Source of the DNA: Desulfarculaceae bacterium
GTDB taxonomy: Bacteria; Desulfobacterota; Desulfarculia; Desulfarculales; Desulfarculaceae
Assembly: GCA_020444545.1 (NCBI GenBank)
Contig: JAHLKT010000003.1
Span: 310,001 to 374,000, forward strand
Direction: 5' to 3'
Length of the DNA stretch: 64,000 nucleotides
The position numbers and the translations under genes are program-made. This document shows positions 25,486 through 33,943 of the stretch, piece by piece. How positions within the stretch are numbered: the stretch's first letter is position 1; every line of letters begins with the position of its first letter. The notes under the pieces were generated by a model that saw only the letters and a list, made by a program, of their open reading frames with translations, did not search any database and was not told where the DNA came from.

Positions 25486-26790
25486 TTACATCTTGCGGGC
25501 GTCGAACACGCGCTTGGCCTTGCCCTCGGAGCGCTCGATGCTCTTAGGCGGCACGCAGCGCACCTTCACGCCGATGCCGATGACCCCGCGGATGCGGCTC
25601 TCGATGTCGCGCTCCACCTCGCGCAGCTTCTCCTCGCCCAGGTCGTAGACCTCGGGCTTGGCTTCCACGTCCACGCTCAGGGCGTCCAGATAGCCCTTCT
25701 TGCGGATGATCAGCACGTACTGCGGCTCCACCTCGGGAACCTCCAGGAGGATCGACTCCACCTGGCTGGGGAACACGTTCACGCCGCTGATGATCAGCAT
25801 GTCGTCGCTGCGGCCCAGGACCTTTTTCATCTTCAGAAGGGTGCGGCCACAGGAGCACTTCTCGCGCTTGAGCTCGGTGATGTCCCGGGTGCGGTAGCGG
25901 ATCATGGGCATGGCCCGGCGCTGGATGGCCGTAAAGACCAGCTCGCCCTTCTCGCCCAGGGGCAGGACCTCCTCGGTGACCGGATCGATGATCTCGGCCA
26001 TGATGTGGTCCTCGTTGATGTGCAGATAGCCGTCCTTGGCCGGACAGGAGAAGGCGGTGCCCGGGCCGCCCAGCTCGGTGAGACCGTAGGCCTCGCAGGC
26101 GTCGATGCCCATGCGCTCCTCGATCTCGTCGCGCATCTCCACGGTCCAGGGCTCGGCCCCGAAAACGCCCACCCGTACCGGCAGCTCGCGGATGTCCACG
26201 CCCATGTCCGCGGCTTTTTCGGCGATGGTCAGGGCATAGGAAGGAGTGCTGAACAGCACCGTGGTGCCGAAGTCCTGCATCAGGGTAACCTGGCGCTCGG
26301 TCATGCCCGAGCTGGCCGGGATGACGGTGCAGCCCAGCTTCTCGGCCCCGCCGTGGAAGCCCAGGCCGCCGGTGAACAGGCCCAGGCCGTAGGCGTTCTG
26401 CACGATGTCGTCGCTGCTCATGCCCGCGGCCACCATGTTGCGGGCCATGCACTCGGCCCAGTGGTCCAGGTCCTCGGCGGTGTAGGGGCCGGTGATGGGC
26501 TTGCCGGTGGTGCCCGAGCTGGCGTGCACCCGCTTAACCTGGTTCATGGGCACGGCGCACAGGCCGAAGGGGTAGTTGTCCCTCAGGTCGGTCTTGACCG
26601 TGAAAGGCAGCTTGCCCAGGTCCTCGACGCTCTTGATGTCCCCGGGCTTTATGCCCACCTCGTCGAATTTCTGCTTGTAGAACGGTACCCGCTCATACAC
26701 CCAGGCCACGGTCTCTTGCAGCTTGTCGAGCTGCAAGGCCTGCATCTCGTCGGTGGACATGGTCTCGAATTTTTCGTCCCACATTGGCAC
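25486..26790 (-). CDS. paaK: Phenylacetate-CoA ligase
   Basis: Adenylate-forming enzyme that activates phenylacetate or a related aryl acid to its CoA thioester in anaerobic aromatic degradation or scavenging. The length of 434 aa is normal. The start WDEKFETMSTDEMQALQLDKL, the P-loop-like SSGTTGKP (91-98), EAYGLTELGGPG, RYRTRDIT and GRSDDMLIISGVNVFPSQVE are diagnostic of PaaK. Sister paralogs in anaerobes are often linked to indolepyruvate ferredoxin oxidoreductase, which is not present here. A ribosome site (AGGGAGGG) precedes the ATG. It ends at a strong terminator. Confidence 0.94.
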   Translation of the reverse strand: MPMWDEKFETMSTDEMQALQLDKLQETVAWVYERVPFYKQKFDEVGIKPGDIKSVEDLGKLPFTVKTDLRDNYPFGLCAVPMNQVKRVHASSGTTGKPITGPYTAEDLDHWAECMARNMVAAGMSSDDIVQNAYGLGLFTGGLGFHGGAEKLGCTVIPASSGMTERQVTLMQDFGTTVLFSTPSYALTIAEKAADMGVDIRELPVRVGVFGAEPWTVEMRDEIEERMGIDACEAYGLTELGGPGTAFSCPAKDGYLHINEDHIMAEIIDPVTEEVLPLGEKGELVFTAIQRRAMPMIRYRTRDITELKREKCSCGRTLLKMKKVLGRSDDMLIISGVNVFPSQVESILLEVPEVEPQYVLIIRKKGYLDALSVDVEAKPEVYDLGEEKLREVERDIESRIRGVIGIGVKVRCVPPKSIERSEGKAKRVFDARKM

Positions 26791-26998
26791 AACCCCTCCC
26801 TAAGGCTGGTGAGTGCGAACGGAACCTACTCTCCCCAGATCCCGCCGCGTCTGATGACTACTCTAGCGCTTGGCCACTTGTAGCACAGCGGCGTTAAAAA
26901 TCGCAAGCTACTTTTTAGCTAGAATGTAACTCCTAGCCGCCGGCCCCACCCAGGGGCCATTGGCGAGTTTTCGCCGCTATTCCGGGGCCTTAATTGGC

Positions 26999-28321
26999 TT
27001 ATTTCTCCGGCGCGCCGTGGTTGTTCCGCCGCGCGTTGTCGATCAGGGCGGCCACCGGCTCCAGGCCGTAGGGAGAACGCTGTTCTATGGCCTTGAGCAC
27101 CGAGCCGCCGCCGGTGAAGAAATAATACTGCGCGTCGTCCAGCACGGACAAGTACAGGCCGGGGCAGAGGTCCTTGAACTCTTGCAGGGTGTCCCCGCCG
27201 CCGTAGAGCTTGGCCGCGGCGCGGTTGGCGTCGATGGTGGTGTCCAGGGCGCGGGAGCCGTCGGTGAAGTGGGGGGTGAAGCCCATCACCGCGTTGACGA
27301 AGATGGTGGCCGCCTTGCCCAGGGCCTCGGCCACTTCCGGCGCCTTGAAGCTGGCCGGGTCGATGTCCAGGACGTAGCCCAGCTCCCGGCCCGGCTCCAG
27401 GTCGGCCACGGCCACGGTGCGGTACTTGCCTTCCTCGCGCCCCAGCACCTCGCTCTCCACCAACAGGGGCAGCTCCACGATCTTGCCCGCCTCGGCGTCA
27501 GCCTTTACCAGCTCCTGGGCCGCGGCGATGTCCTCCTCGGCCACGCCGGCGATCTTCACCCCGTACTTGGCGCAGAGGTAGGTGTTGTAGATCACCCCGC
27601 CCAGGATCAGGCGGTCCACCTGCTCGTAGATGGCGCTCAGGGGGCCGATCTTGGTGTCGTACTTGGCCCCGGCCACCACGGCCACAAAGGGCCGCGCCGG
27701 GTTGAGCACCATCTCCAGATGGCGCATCTCGTCCTGGAGCAGCCAGCCCGCATAGGAGGGCAGGTGCCGGGTAACGTCAAAGGTGGAGGCGTGGGGCTGC
27801 CAGGAGCCGAAGGCGTCGTTCACGTAGATGTCGGCCAACCCGGCCAGCTGCAAGGCGAACTCCTCGCGGGCCTCGCCCTTGGCCTCTTCGCCCGCGAACC
27901 AGCGGGTGTTGGGCAGATAGATGCCGTCGATCTCGCCCTCGCGCAGGCGGCGGATGTGGTGGTTGATGCTGGTGTCGATGGCCGCGATGCCCTTGTCCCC
28001 GGCCGGGAAGGTGGGCACGGTGATGCGCGAATGCAGCTTGCTCTCCAGATAGGCCACGATGGGCTCCACCGCGCTGGCCTCGTCGGCCTTGATGGCCCCG
28101 GTCTTCTTGTCCTTGGGGCGGCCCACGTGGGTCATCATTATGGGCCGGCCGCCTTGGGCTACGATGTAGAACAGGGTCCCCAGGGTGCGGTCGATACGGA
28201 AGGGGTCGGTGATCACGCCTTTCTTGACCACGTTGTGGTCAAAGCGCACCAGCACCACCTTGTCTTTTAGCTTGGCCTGCTGCACCAGGGGCAAGCGCTC
28301 ATCCAGACTGCCTAGCTGCAT
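26999..28321 (-). CDS. pgk: Divergent phosphoglycerate kinase
   Basis: Glycolysis/gluconeogenesis enzyme that transfers phosphate between 1,3-bisphosphoglycerate and ADP. The fold is recognisable from VLVRFDHNV (substrate R26, D28, N30), THVGRP, NDAFGSWQPHAS, AGAKYDTKIG, LYGGGDT and TGGGSVLKAIEQR. Several invariant pieces are changed: RVDFNVP has become RFDHNVV, the DIGP motif reads DIDP, and the GPMGVFE box is replaced by NAVMGFTPHF. At 440 aa it is longer than the usual 390-400. It could be a divergent true enzyme or a specialised paralog. No other glycolytic gene is adjacent. Confidence 0.82.
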   Translation of the reverse strand: MQLGSLDERLPLVQQAKLKDKVVLVRFDHNVVKKGVITDPFRIDRTLGTLFYIVAQGGRPIMMTHVGRPKDKKTGAIKADEASAVEPIVAYLESKLHSRITVPTFPAGDKGIAAIDTSINHHIRRLREGEIDGIYLPNTRWFAGEEAKGEAREEFALQLAGLADIYVNDAFGSWQPHASTFDVTRHLPSYAGWLLQDEMRHLEMVLNPARPFVAVVAGAKYDTKIGPLSAIYEQVDRLILGGVIYNTYLCAKYGVKIAGVAEEDIAAAQELVKADAEAGKIVELPLLVESEVLGREEGKYRTVAVADLEPGRELGYVLDIDPASFKAPEVAEALGKAATIFVNAVMGFTPHFTDGSRALDTTIDANRAAAKLYGGGDTLQEFKDLCPGLYLSVLDDAQYYFFTGGGSVLKAIEQRSPYGLEPVAALIDNARRNNHGAPEK

Positions 28322-28439
28322 GGCGGCTCTCCAGCCTCCGCCGCTTGTGGGCGGCGGTCAATGGTCCTTGGAATTGCCTACATTGTGAAGCAAGCCCCGG
28401 CCGGGGCAAAGCGAATTCGGGCCGTGGCCTGGGGCCAAA

Positions 28440-28465
28440 AGCAAAGGCCCCGCCGAGGCGGGGCC
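28440..28465 (-). terminator. Hairpin terminator after the 55-residue membrane protein gene
   Basis: GGCCCCGCC (28446-28454) and GGCGGGGCC (28457-28465) form a 9-bp stem; on the minus strand it is followed by TTTGCTTTT. It lies 29 bases past the stop at 28495. Confidence 0.6.
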
Positions 28466-28494
28466 ATGGACGCCGGGCAAAAGCCGGGCGCGGG

Positions 28495-28662
28495 CTAGCC
28501 GGCCAGCTTTTTGATGCGGTCGCCGGTAAGGGCCAGCACCAAAAAGGAGATCACGAAAATGGGGAAAGCCACCCAGAAGTACTCGCGGTGGCTGGCCAGG
28601 AGATACAGACCCGCGAAAACGGCCGAGCCGCCGAGACCGTAAAACAAGGCTTTGTTGTTCAT
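28495..28662 (-). CDS. Small membrane protein, 55 aa
   Basis: A short gene encoding MNNKALFYGLGGSAVFAGLY... with two hydrophobic segments (about residues 6-22 and 28-46) and a basic end (GDRIKKLAG). AAGGAG lies about seven bases before the ATG at 28660-28662, and a terminator follows. It resembles small inner-membrane proteins of unknown role. Codon use fits the neighbours, so it is likely real despite its size. Confidence 0.65.
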   Translation of the reverse strand: MNNKALFYGLGGSAVFAGLYLLASHREYFWVAFPIFVISFLVLALTGDRIKKLAG

Positions 28663-28734
28663 GCTGACTCCTTGGGCTGGTCGGATTTGCGATTGGTCTT
28701 AAGAGGATAACACATTTCGGCCCGCCGTGCAGGC

Positions 28735-29826
28735 TCAGGGCGCGGCCGGAAGCATCAGCCGCCCGCCCACCGGCATGAGCACCACCTTGCCCTGCTCGCG
28801 GGGGTGGGCCTTCAGGTAGTCCTGGATGGCCTTGGCCGGCCAGGCGGCGGGCTCGTCGCCCAGCTTCAAGACCCCGTACTGGGTGGGCACCAGGCGCTTG
28901 GCCCCCAGGTCGGAAAATGCCTTAAACAACTCGGGCACGTCCAGATGGGAGTAGTGCATGAACCAGCGCGGCTGGCTGGCCCCGATGCCGATCAGGGCCA
29001 CGTCGATGCCTGGCCAACGATTGCCGAATTCGGCGAAGCCCTTGAAATAACCGGAGTCCCCGCCGTAGAAGATCTTCTCTTCGCCCCGCTCCAGGAGCCA
29101 GGCCCCCCACAGCGACTCGTTGTACCCCTGGCCGAAGCGGCGGCTCCAGTGCTGGGTGGGGAGAAAGGTGAAGCGCGACCCGTCCAGCTCCACGCTCTGC
29201 CACCAGTCCAACTCGCGCACCTCCGTGGCCCCCATGTCCCGGAGCAGCCCGCCCAGGCCCAGGGGGCAGAGGAAGCGCGCGCCCCGTTTGCTCAGGGCGG
29301 CCACCGCGTCTGAGTCCAGGTGGTCGTAGTGGTTGTGGCTGATCAGCACCACCGTGCCCTGGGGCAGGGCCTCCGGCCCGAAAGGCGGCGGCACCCGGCG
29401 GCTCACCACCGCCGCGCTGTCGCTGAAAAAGGGATCGGTGATCACCACCTGGCCGCCCCACTGCACCACGTAGGTGGCGTGCCCCACCGAGGTCAGGGAG
29501 GCGGGCGCGGCCGGGTCTTTCAGATAGGCCCCGTTGTTGGCCTCCACCGGCATGGGGTACTCCTTGCCCTTTTCCCGGGGCAGGGAGTTGGTGGAAAGCC
29601 ACCAGCGGAACAAATCCCAGGTGGATTTGTCCTGCCTGAGCCAGGGGTTGTAGAAACGGCCTTCGGCGTTGCGGTGGGGGGCGTGGAGCTGAGCCGGGTC
29701 GGTGGCGGCCACGGTCTTTTGCCAGGCCGCCTCGTCAAAAGGCTTGGGCGAAAAGCAGCCGCCCACCCCGATCAGCACGCCCAGCAGCGCGGCCAGCACT
29801 CCGGCTATGGCATAGGAAGAAAGCAT
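28735..29826 (-). CDS. Lipoprotein-like MBL-fold hydrolase (NAPE-PLD/UlaG type)
   Basis: A 363-aa metallo-beta-lactamase-fold protein. An N-terminal hydrophobic segment ends in VGGC (C24), a possible lipobox, so it is predicted to be anchored in the cell envelope. The metal motif is SHNHYDHLD (H164, H166, D168, H169), with GHATYVVQWGGQVVITDPFFSD before it and PTQHWSRR, GGDSGYF and YSHLD after it. This pattern is that of N-acylphosphatidylethanolamine phospholipase D-like hydrolases, which suggests a lipid or lipid-like phosphodiester substrate. That assignment is by family only. It stands alone on its strand. Confidence 0.87.
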   Translation of the reverse strand: MLSSYAIAGVLAALLGVLIGVGGCFSPKPFDEAAWQKTVAATDPAQLHAPHRNAEGRFYNPWLRQDKSTWDLFRWWLSTNSLPREKGKEYPMPVEANNGAYLKDPAAPASLTSVGHATYVVQWGGQVVITDPFFSDSAAVVSRRVPPPFGPEALPQGTVVLISHNHYDHLDSDAVAALSKRGARFLCPLGLGGLLRDMGATEVRELDWWQSVELDGSRFTFLPTQHWSRRFGQGYNESLWGAWLLERGEEKIFYGGDSGYFKGFAEFGNRWPGIDVALIGIGASQPRWFMHYSHLDVPELFKAFSDLGAKRLVPTQYGVLKLGDEPAAWPAKAIQDYLKAHPREQGKVVLMPVGGRLMLPAAP

Positions 29827-29964
29827 CTTTTATAGAATGAGCCCGCCCCGCGCCTTGGGGCAAGCCCCGGACGATAAACAGGCTCTCATATTGGCCTTCC
29901 CGGCAAGGCAGACAATGATATACTCTTGATTAGTTCTTTATGTCAAATCTTCAGGGGGGCTCCC

Positions 29965-30963
29965 GTGAAAAAGACCTATCCTCTTCTTCTTGCGTTGTTG
30001 GTGATCATTGCTGGGTACTTCGGCGGCATGACCTACGGTGCGGTGCAGCAGGCATCAGCCAAAGGGGATGACTCATCTCAGGAAATCAAGGCAAGAGGTT
30101 TCCATATAGTTGATAAGCAGGGAAAGGTACAAGGCAGCTTCGGATTCGAAAAGAACGGCTACCCTGTCATTGCTCTAAAAGGTCCTAACGGGAAGCACAG
30201 CGCTATATTAATGTCGCAGTCTAACGGGCCAACTTTCATGTTGCAGGACCCCAAGGGCCGGACAAGGTTGTCGTTATATATAGACGGAGAAGGTGATCCG
30301 ACTATCTTGTTTAATGACAAATTATCACGACAACGCCTCGCGATACATTCTGTAGATAAAAATTCTGGGATTGTAGTTTGGGATGTTAATAAACGGGCCA
30401 GGATAGCCTTAATGGTAGACGACAATAGTGCTCCACAGTTGGCCTTAACCGACTCACAAGGCACAATTAAGTCTACCTTTGGCATCCGCAAGGACGAGCC
30501 TATCATCGCCCTAACCAACCAGACCGGTAAGGCGGGCATCGTGATGAGCGTCAACAAGAAGGACGTGCCCAACATCCAGCTTTCCAACGCCCAGAACGTG
30601 CCCCAGCTGGTCATGGCCGTGCGCGACAACAACGAGCCCGGCATGTGGCTCTTCGACCGGGGCAAGATCGTGCGCGCCGGGTTGTCCTATGCCGACGAGA
30701 CCGGCCCTCGCCTAGGCATGCGCTTCCTGGGCCGCAAGCCCGGCCTGGAGATGGGCCTGGACGATAAGCTCGGCCCGCACCTGGCCATGATCAGCGAGAG
30801 TGGCGACTACCTATCCTACCTGGGCATCCCCAGCGGCCGCGCCCCCAACATTGGCTTCTTCCAAGGCACCCAGCCCCTGTGGTCGCCCGCCCAAAGCGGC
30901 GTCAACCTTCCCGGCGCCGAGCTGCCTCCCACCGACGACATCCTCAGGGAGCTGACGCGCTGA
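29965..30963 (+). CDS. Exported beta-repeat hypothetical protein with mosaic composition
   Basis: A 332-aa protein with a signal or anchor segment (KKTYPLLLALLVIIAGYFGGMTYGA). It then repeats a unit of about 22-24 residues of the form 'hxhxDxxGxxxxxhxhxxxGxPxIxL' to the C-terminus (VDKQGKVQGSF, DPKGRTRLSL, DSQGTIKSTFG, SDETGPRLGM-like). A shared EPGMWLFDRG motif links it to the 12268 protein. The GTG at 29965 is preferred over an upstream ATG because a G-rich Shine-Dalgarno precedes it and the signal peptide then starts correctly. The first half is markedly AT-richer than the second, with a change near 30480. Function unknown. Confidence 0.75.
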   Translation: MKKTYPLLLALLVIIAGYFGGMTYGAVQQASAKGDDSSQEIKARGFHIVDKQGKVQGSFGFEKNGYPVIALKGPNGKHSAILMSQSNGPTFMLQDPKGRTRLSLYIDGEGDPTILFNDKLSRQRLAIHSVDKNSGIVVWDVNKRARIALMVDDNSAPQLALTDSQGTIKSTFGIRKDEPIIALTNQTGKAGIVMSVNKKDVPNIQLSNAQNVPQLVMAVRDNNEPGMWLFDRGKIVRAGLSYADETGPRLGMRFLGRKPGLEMGLDDKLGPHLAMISESGDYLSYLGIPSGRAPNIGFFQGTQPLWSPAQSGVNLPGAELPPTDDILRELTR

Positions 30964-31752
30964 TCAAACCAACTCCCGCCAGCGGGCCAGCTCGCCGGGC
31001 CGGGCCCGCTTGCGCCCGTTGAGCCCGCGCCACAAGCGGGCCTCCCACTCATCGCACAACTCGCCCAGGGGCTGGCCCTGCTCCAGGGGCGGGGGCGGCC
31101 CCAGGCGCCTGGCCAGGGCCTGGGCCTCGGCGGCCAGGCGTGGGGCCAGGCCCGGCTGGCCCAGGCTCGCCGCGCCCCAGGCCTCCAGCCGCCGGGCCAG
31201 CAGCCAGCCCAGGGCCGGGTCCGCCTCGCGCAGCCAATCCCAGGTCCGCAGCTCCTCCAGCGAGGCGAGGCCCGTCCCCACCGCCGCCTCGGCCACCTCG
31301 GGGCCAAAGGCCAGCAGCCGCCGCGCCGGGTTTCGTTGCTCGCTGGAAAAGGCGAAGCTGTCCATACCCTCGCACAGGGCGACGAGCGCCTCACTATCCT
31401 CTTCACGCAACACGGCAAAGGCCCGCGCCGGGGGGCAGCTCTCGCGGGCGCATTTTTCCTGATATCCCGTGGGGCCGCGCAGATCGCGCCCGCCGTGCCG
31501 GGCCGGGTGCAGCAGGCAGCCCACGGTGCGCCCGGATGGGTCCAGAAAGCCCAGCCCCGGGCACCAGTAACCGGTCATGGCCCGGTCGGGCGGGCCCTGC
31601 TCGCGGAAGGTGGCGGTGTTCTCGGCCAGCAAGCGCCGCAGCGAGCCCTCGTGCTCCGCGTGGTCGTAGGACGCGGGGCGGATGGGCGGGCAGCAGGCGA
31701 AGCAGCTCAGGCCCGGCGCGGGCGCGCACCACAGCAGGCCCGAATGCCTCAC
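30964..31752 (-). CDS. Cys-rich hypothetical protein paired with an ATP-grasp ligase
   Basis: A 262-aa soluble protein. The N-terminal half holds many cysteines in a regular layout (CFACCPPIRP, YWCPGLGFLD, VGCLLHP, CARESCPP), reminiscent of a metal or Fe-S site. A PIRPxxYDHxEHEGSLRRLLAENT segment looks conserved. The C-terminal half is helical. It is coupled to the upstream ATP-grasp gene by a four-base overlap (31749-31752), so the two products probably act together. I recognise no named family. Confidence 0.7.
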   Translation of the reverse strand: MRHSGLLWCAPAPGLSCFACCPPIRPASYDHAEHEGSLRRLLAENTATFREQGPPDRAMTGYWCPGLGFLDPSGRTVGCLLHPARHGGRDLRGPTGYQEKCARESCPPARAFAVLREEDSEALVALCEGMDSFAFSSEQRNPARRLLAFGPEVAEAAVGTGLASLEELRTWDWLREADPALGWLLARRLEAWGAASLGQPGLAPRLAAEAQALARRLGPPPPLEQGQPLGELCDEWEARLWRGLNGRKRARPGELARWRELV

Positions 31753-32621
31753 AGGTCGTCCTCGGCCAGGGAGACCCGCAGAGGGTCCAGCCCCTGGTCA
31801 GCCAGCCAGGAGCGCACCGCGGCCAAATAGCGCTCCAGGAAAACCTCGTGCCCGCCCAGGGCCCGCCGCCCGAAGAAGAAATTCAGCTCCACCAGCAGCG
31901 GCTCGCCTTGGGGCGTAATGATCACGTCCACCCCGGCGATGTCCAGGCGCGCCGCCCTTTGCAGCCGCCGGGCCAGGGCCACGGCCGCCGCGCGCTCCTC
32001 GGGCGGCCCGTCCTTTACCAGGGTGCCGCCCTGGCACAGGTTGGCCCGGAAGTCCCCTCCCCTAGCGCGTCGCCAGTACACCTCCGTGGTGGTGTGCATC
32101 AATTCCACCCGCATGTCGCTGACATAAGGCACCAGGCGCTGCAACACCAGGCCCGAGGGCCCCCGCGCGCAGTAGGTTTCCAGCCGCCCGGCCAGACCGC
32201 GCAGCTCGGCGGGGTCGTGGGCCAAAAACACGTTGGCCCCCATGCCCCCGCCCGCGCCCTTGGCCACCAGGGGCGCGCCCAGGGCGGCCACGTCGGCCCG
32301 TCCGGCCTCCCAGGCCTCGGCGGCGGCCTCCAGGCTTGCGAACTCCACCGTCGCCGGGTGGGGCAGGCCCAGCCCGGCCAAAAGGCGGTAATTGCCCACC
32401 TTGCCTTCCAGGGAAAGATGCACCGCCGGGTTGGGGAACAGGGGCCGCCCACTGGCCGCGGCCAGGGCAAATAGATCGCGGCGGCACACCTGGGGCAGCA
32501 GGATCACCGCTGCCTCGCGCATCAGCTCGGCGTCGCGCGGCTCCAGGGGCCGCTGGCTGATCAGCACCAGATTCTGGTCGGCATCGAGGCCGGGATGATA
32601 GCTGACGATGGGCCGGGTCAA
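31749..32621 (-). CDS. ATP-grasp ligase-like protein (RimK-like)
   Basis: A 290-aa protein of the ATP-grasp superfamily, which joins a carboxylate to an amine or thiol using ATP. Indicators are the nucleotide-binding strand APLVAKGAGGGMGANVFLA (about 115-133), LVLQRLVPYVSDMRVELM, and the metal-binding end AGVDVIITPQGEPLLVELNFFFG with the expected E-x-N. The N-terminal domain (YHPGLDADQNLVLISQRPLEPRD) is not typical of any specific ligase. It is the first gene of the pair with the Cys-rich protein. Substrate unknown. Confidence 0.82.
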   Translation of the reverse strand: MTRPIVSYHPGLDADQNLVLISQRPLEPRDAELMREAAVILLPQVCRRDLFALAAASGRPLFPNPAVHLSLEGKVGNYRLLAGLGLPHPATVEFASLEAAAEAWEAGRADVAALGAPLVAKGAGGGMGANVFLAHDPAELRGLAGRLETYCARGPSGLVLQRLVPYVSDMRVELMHTTTEVYWRRARGGDFRANLCQGGTLVKDGPPEERAAAVALARRLQRAARLDIAGVDVIITPQGEPLLVELNFFFGRRALGGHEVFLERYLAAVRSWLADQGLDPLRVSLAEDDL

Positions 32622-32690
32622 GGCTTGCCTCCTCGGCCCGAAATTACACTGAAGGGCTTTTGATCACCAGAGGTTTCGCTCGGAAGTTGA

Positions 32691-33413
32691 TTATCGGCCA
32701 GCGCCTAATCTGGCCACCATGGAATCCAACCCCGCCCCGATGAGCAACCTCGCCTCGGTCTCGATGTCCCAGGGCAGGCGCACGATCTGGGCGCGGGGCT
32801 CGGGGCCGAACTCGATGAGCGCATAGGAGGCGCGGGGGTCGCCGTCCTTGGACTTGCCCACGCTGCCCGGGTTGAGCACCAGGCCGCCACCCACCCGGCG
32901 CATGAAGGGCTGGTGGGTGTGGCCCAGGCAGAGGATGCGCGCCCCGCTCTTTTCCAGCCAGGCGGACAACCTGGCCTTGGGATGATCGGGGAACACGTAT
33001 TCGCGCACCGAGTCCGGGCTACCGTGGGCGGCCAGCAGGTCGCCCGCCGGGGTCTCCAGGCGCAGCTCGCCGGGCAGCGAGGCCAAAAACTCCCGCGTGC
33101 CGGAGTGCACCCGCTGCTCGGTCCAGGCGAAAATAGCTTTGGGTTCCGGGCCTATGCCCGGCTTGAGAAAAGAATCGGCCCCCGCCGCGCCCCCCTGGAG
33201 CACGGCCAGATCGTAGTTGCCCGCGATGCATTGCCACCCGGCGGCGATCACCGCGTCCACCACCCGATTGGGCCTGGCCAAGTATCCCACCAGGTCGCCC
33301 AGGACCAACACCTGTTCCACCTGGCGGCGGGCCAAATCGGCCCGCACCACCCGAAGGGCGCTGAGGTTGGCGTGCAGGTCGCTTAGTACGGCCAGCCGCT
33401 TGACGGCCGACAC
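32691..33413 (-). CDS. Calcineurin-like metallophosphoesterase (YfcE/MJ0936-like)
   Basis: A 240-aa two-metal phosphodiesterase. The five blocks are visible: SDLHAN (D12, H14), LGDLVGY, AGNYD, LLAAHGSPDS and LGHTHQP. The size and order match the small YfcE/MJ0936 group, which cleaves model diesters and 2',3'-cyclic nucleotides; the physiological substrate is unknown. Its start is seven bases from the stop of the HU/IHF gene on the same strand, so the two are likely co-transcribed. Confidence 0.87.
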   Translation of the reverse strand: MSAVKRLAVLSDLHANLSALRVVRADLARRQVEQVLVLGDLVGYLARPNRVVDAVIAAGWQCIAGNYDLAVLQGGAAGADSFLKPGIGPEPKAIFAWTEQRVHSGTREFLASLPGELRLETPAGDLLAAHGSPDSVREYVFPDHPKARLSAWLEKSGARILCLGHTHQPFMRRVGGGLVLNPGSVGKSKDGDPRASYALIEFGPEPRAQIVRLPWDIETEARLLIGAGLDSMVARLGAGR

Positions 33414-33420
33414 GGACGGC

Positions 33421-33783
33421 CTAGAAGTAGCCGGGCCGGATCACCTTGCCCGCCGGCTGGCGGCCTTCGGCGCCCCCCGTACCCTCGGCCTCGCCCTGAA
33501 CCTGGGCCTGCACCTTGGCCTTGAGCACCCGGGAAGGCCTGAAAGTCACCACCTTGCGGGGCGGCAGAATCAGCGGATCGCCGGTCTGGGGGTTGCGCCC
33601 GCGCCTCTCGGCCTTTTCGCGCACCGACCATTTACCGAACCCGCTGACCAGGACTTCCTCGCCGTAGGACAGGGCCTCCTTGATGAGCTCCAAGCCCCGT
33701 TCTACCGCGTCGGCTGCTTCGGCCTTGGTCAATTGCCCTTGGGCGTAGACCTGGGCCACAATGTCCGCTTTGGTCAAGGTCAT
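33421..33783 (-). CDS. HU/IHF-family DNA-bending protein with a C-terminal tail
   Basis: A 120-aa nucleoid protein. Residues 1-92 are a normal HU/IHF domain (MTLTKADIVAQVYAQ, EEVLVSGFGKWSVREKAERRGRNPQTGDPLILPPRKVVTFRPS). The segment RNPQTG forms the DNA-intercalating arm, and the overall pattern is closer to IHF-alpha. An extra 25-residue Gly/Glu-rich tail follows. GGAGA precedes the ATG. A promoter-like pair lies at 33822-33851. Confidence 0.9.
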   Translation of the reverse strand: MTLTKADIVAQVYAQGQLTKAEAADAVERGLELIKEALSYGEEVLVSGFGKWSVREKAERRGRNPQTGDPLILPPRKVVTFRPSRVLKAKVQAQVQGEAEGTGGAEGRQPAGKVIRPGYF

Positions 33784-33821
33784 TGCGTCCGTCTCCTTAC
33801 ATAGTTGCCCGGAGATGAATT

Positions 33822-33851
33822 AGTCTATGGTGCGGGATTATATAAAGTCAA
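33822..33851 (-). promoter_or_regulatory. Candidate promoter of the HU/IHF gene
   Basis: On the minus strand TTGACT (33846-33851), an 18-base spacer and TAGACT (33822-33827), about 39 bases before the ATG. The -10 box is imperfect, and an alternative TATAAT overlaps the spacer. Confidence 0.4.
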
Positions 33852-33914
33852 GGGCTTTCGCCTGGTTAAATGTGGCGGCCCCGCCGGGGCGCGGCGGGCC
33901 AGGGGCCAAACGCC

Positions 33915-33943
33915 TTGACTAAGAGACCCGCTGAGTGTAGATA
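33915..33943 (+). promoter_or_regulatory. Candidate promoter of speD-speE with a long leader
   Basis: TTGACT (33915-33920), 17 bases, TAGATA (33938-33943). The implied transcript starts near 33950 and leaves a leader of about 235 bases before speD. The leader contains hairpins GCCGG-aaat-CCGGC (34104-34117) and CCGGCC-aagg-GGCCGG (34130-34145). The remaining gap 33784-34185 has no gene. Confidence 0.5.
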
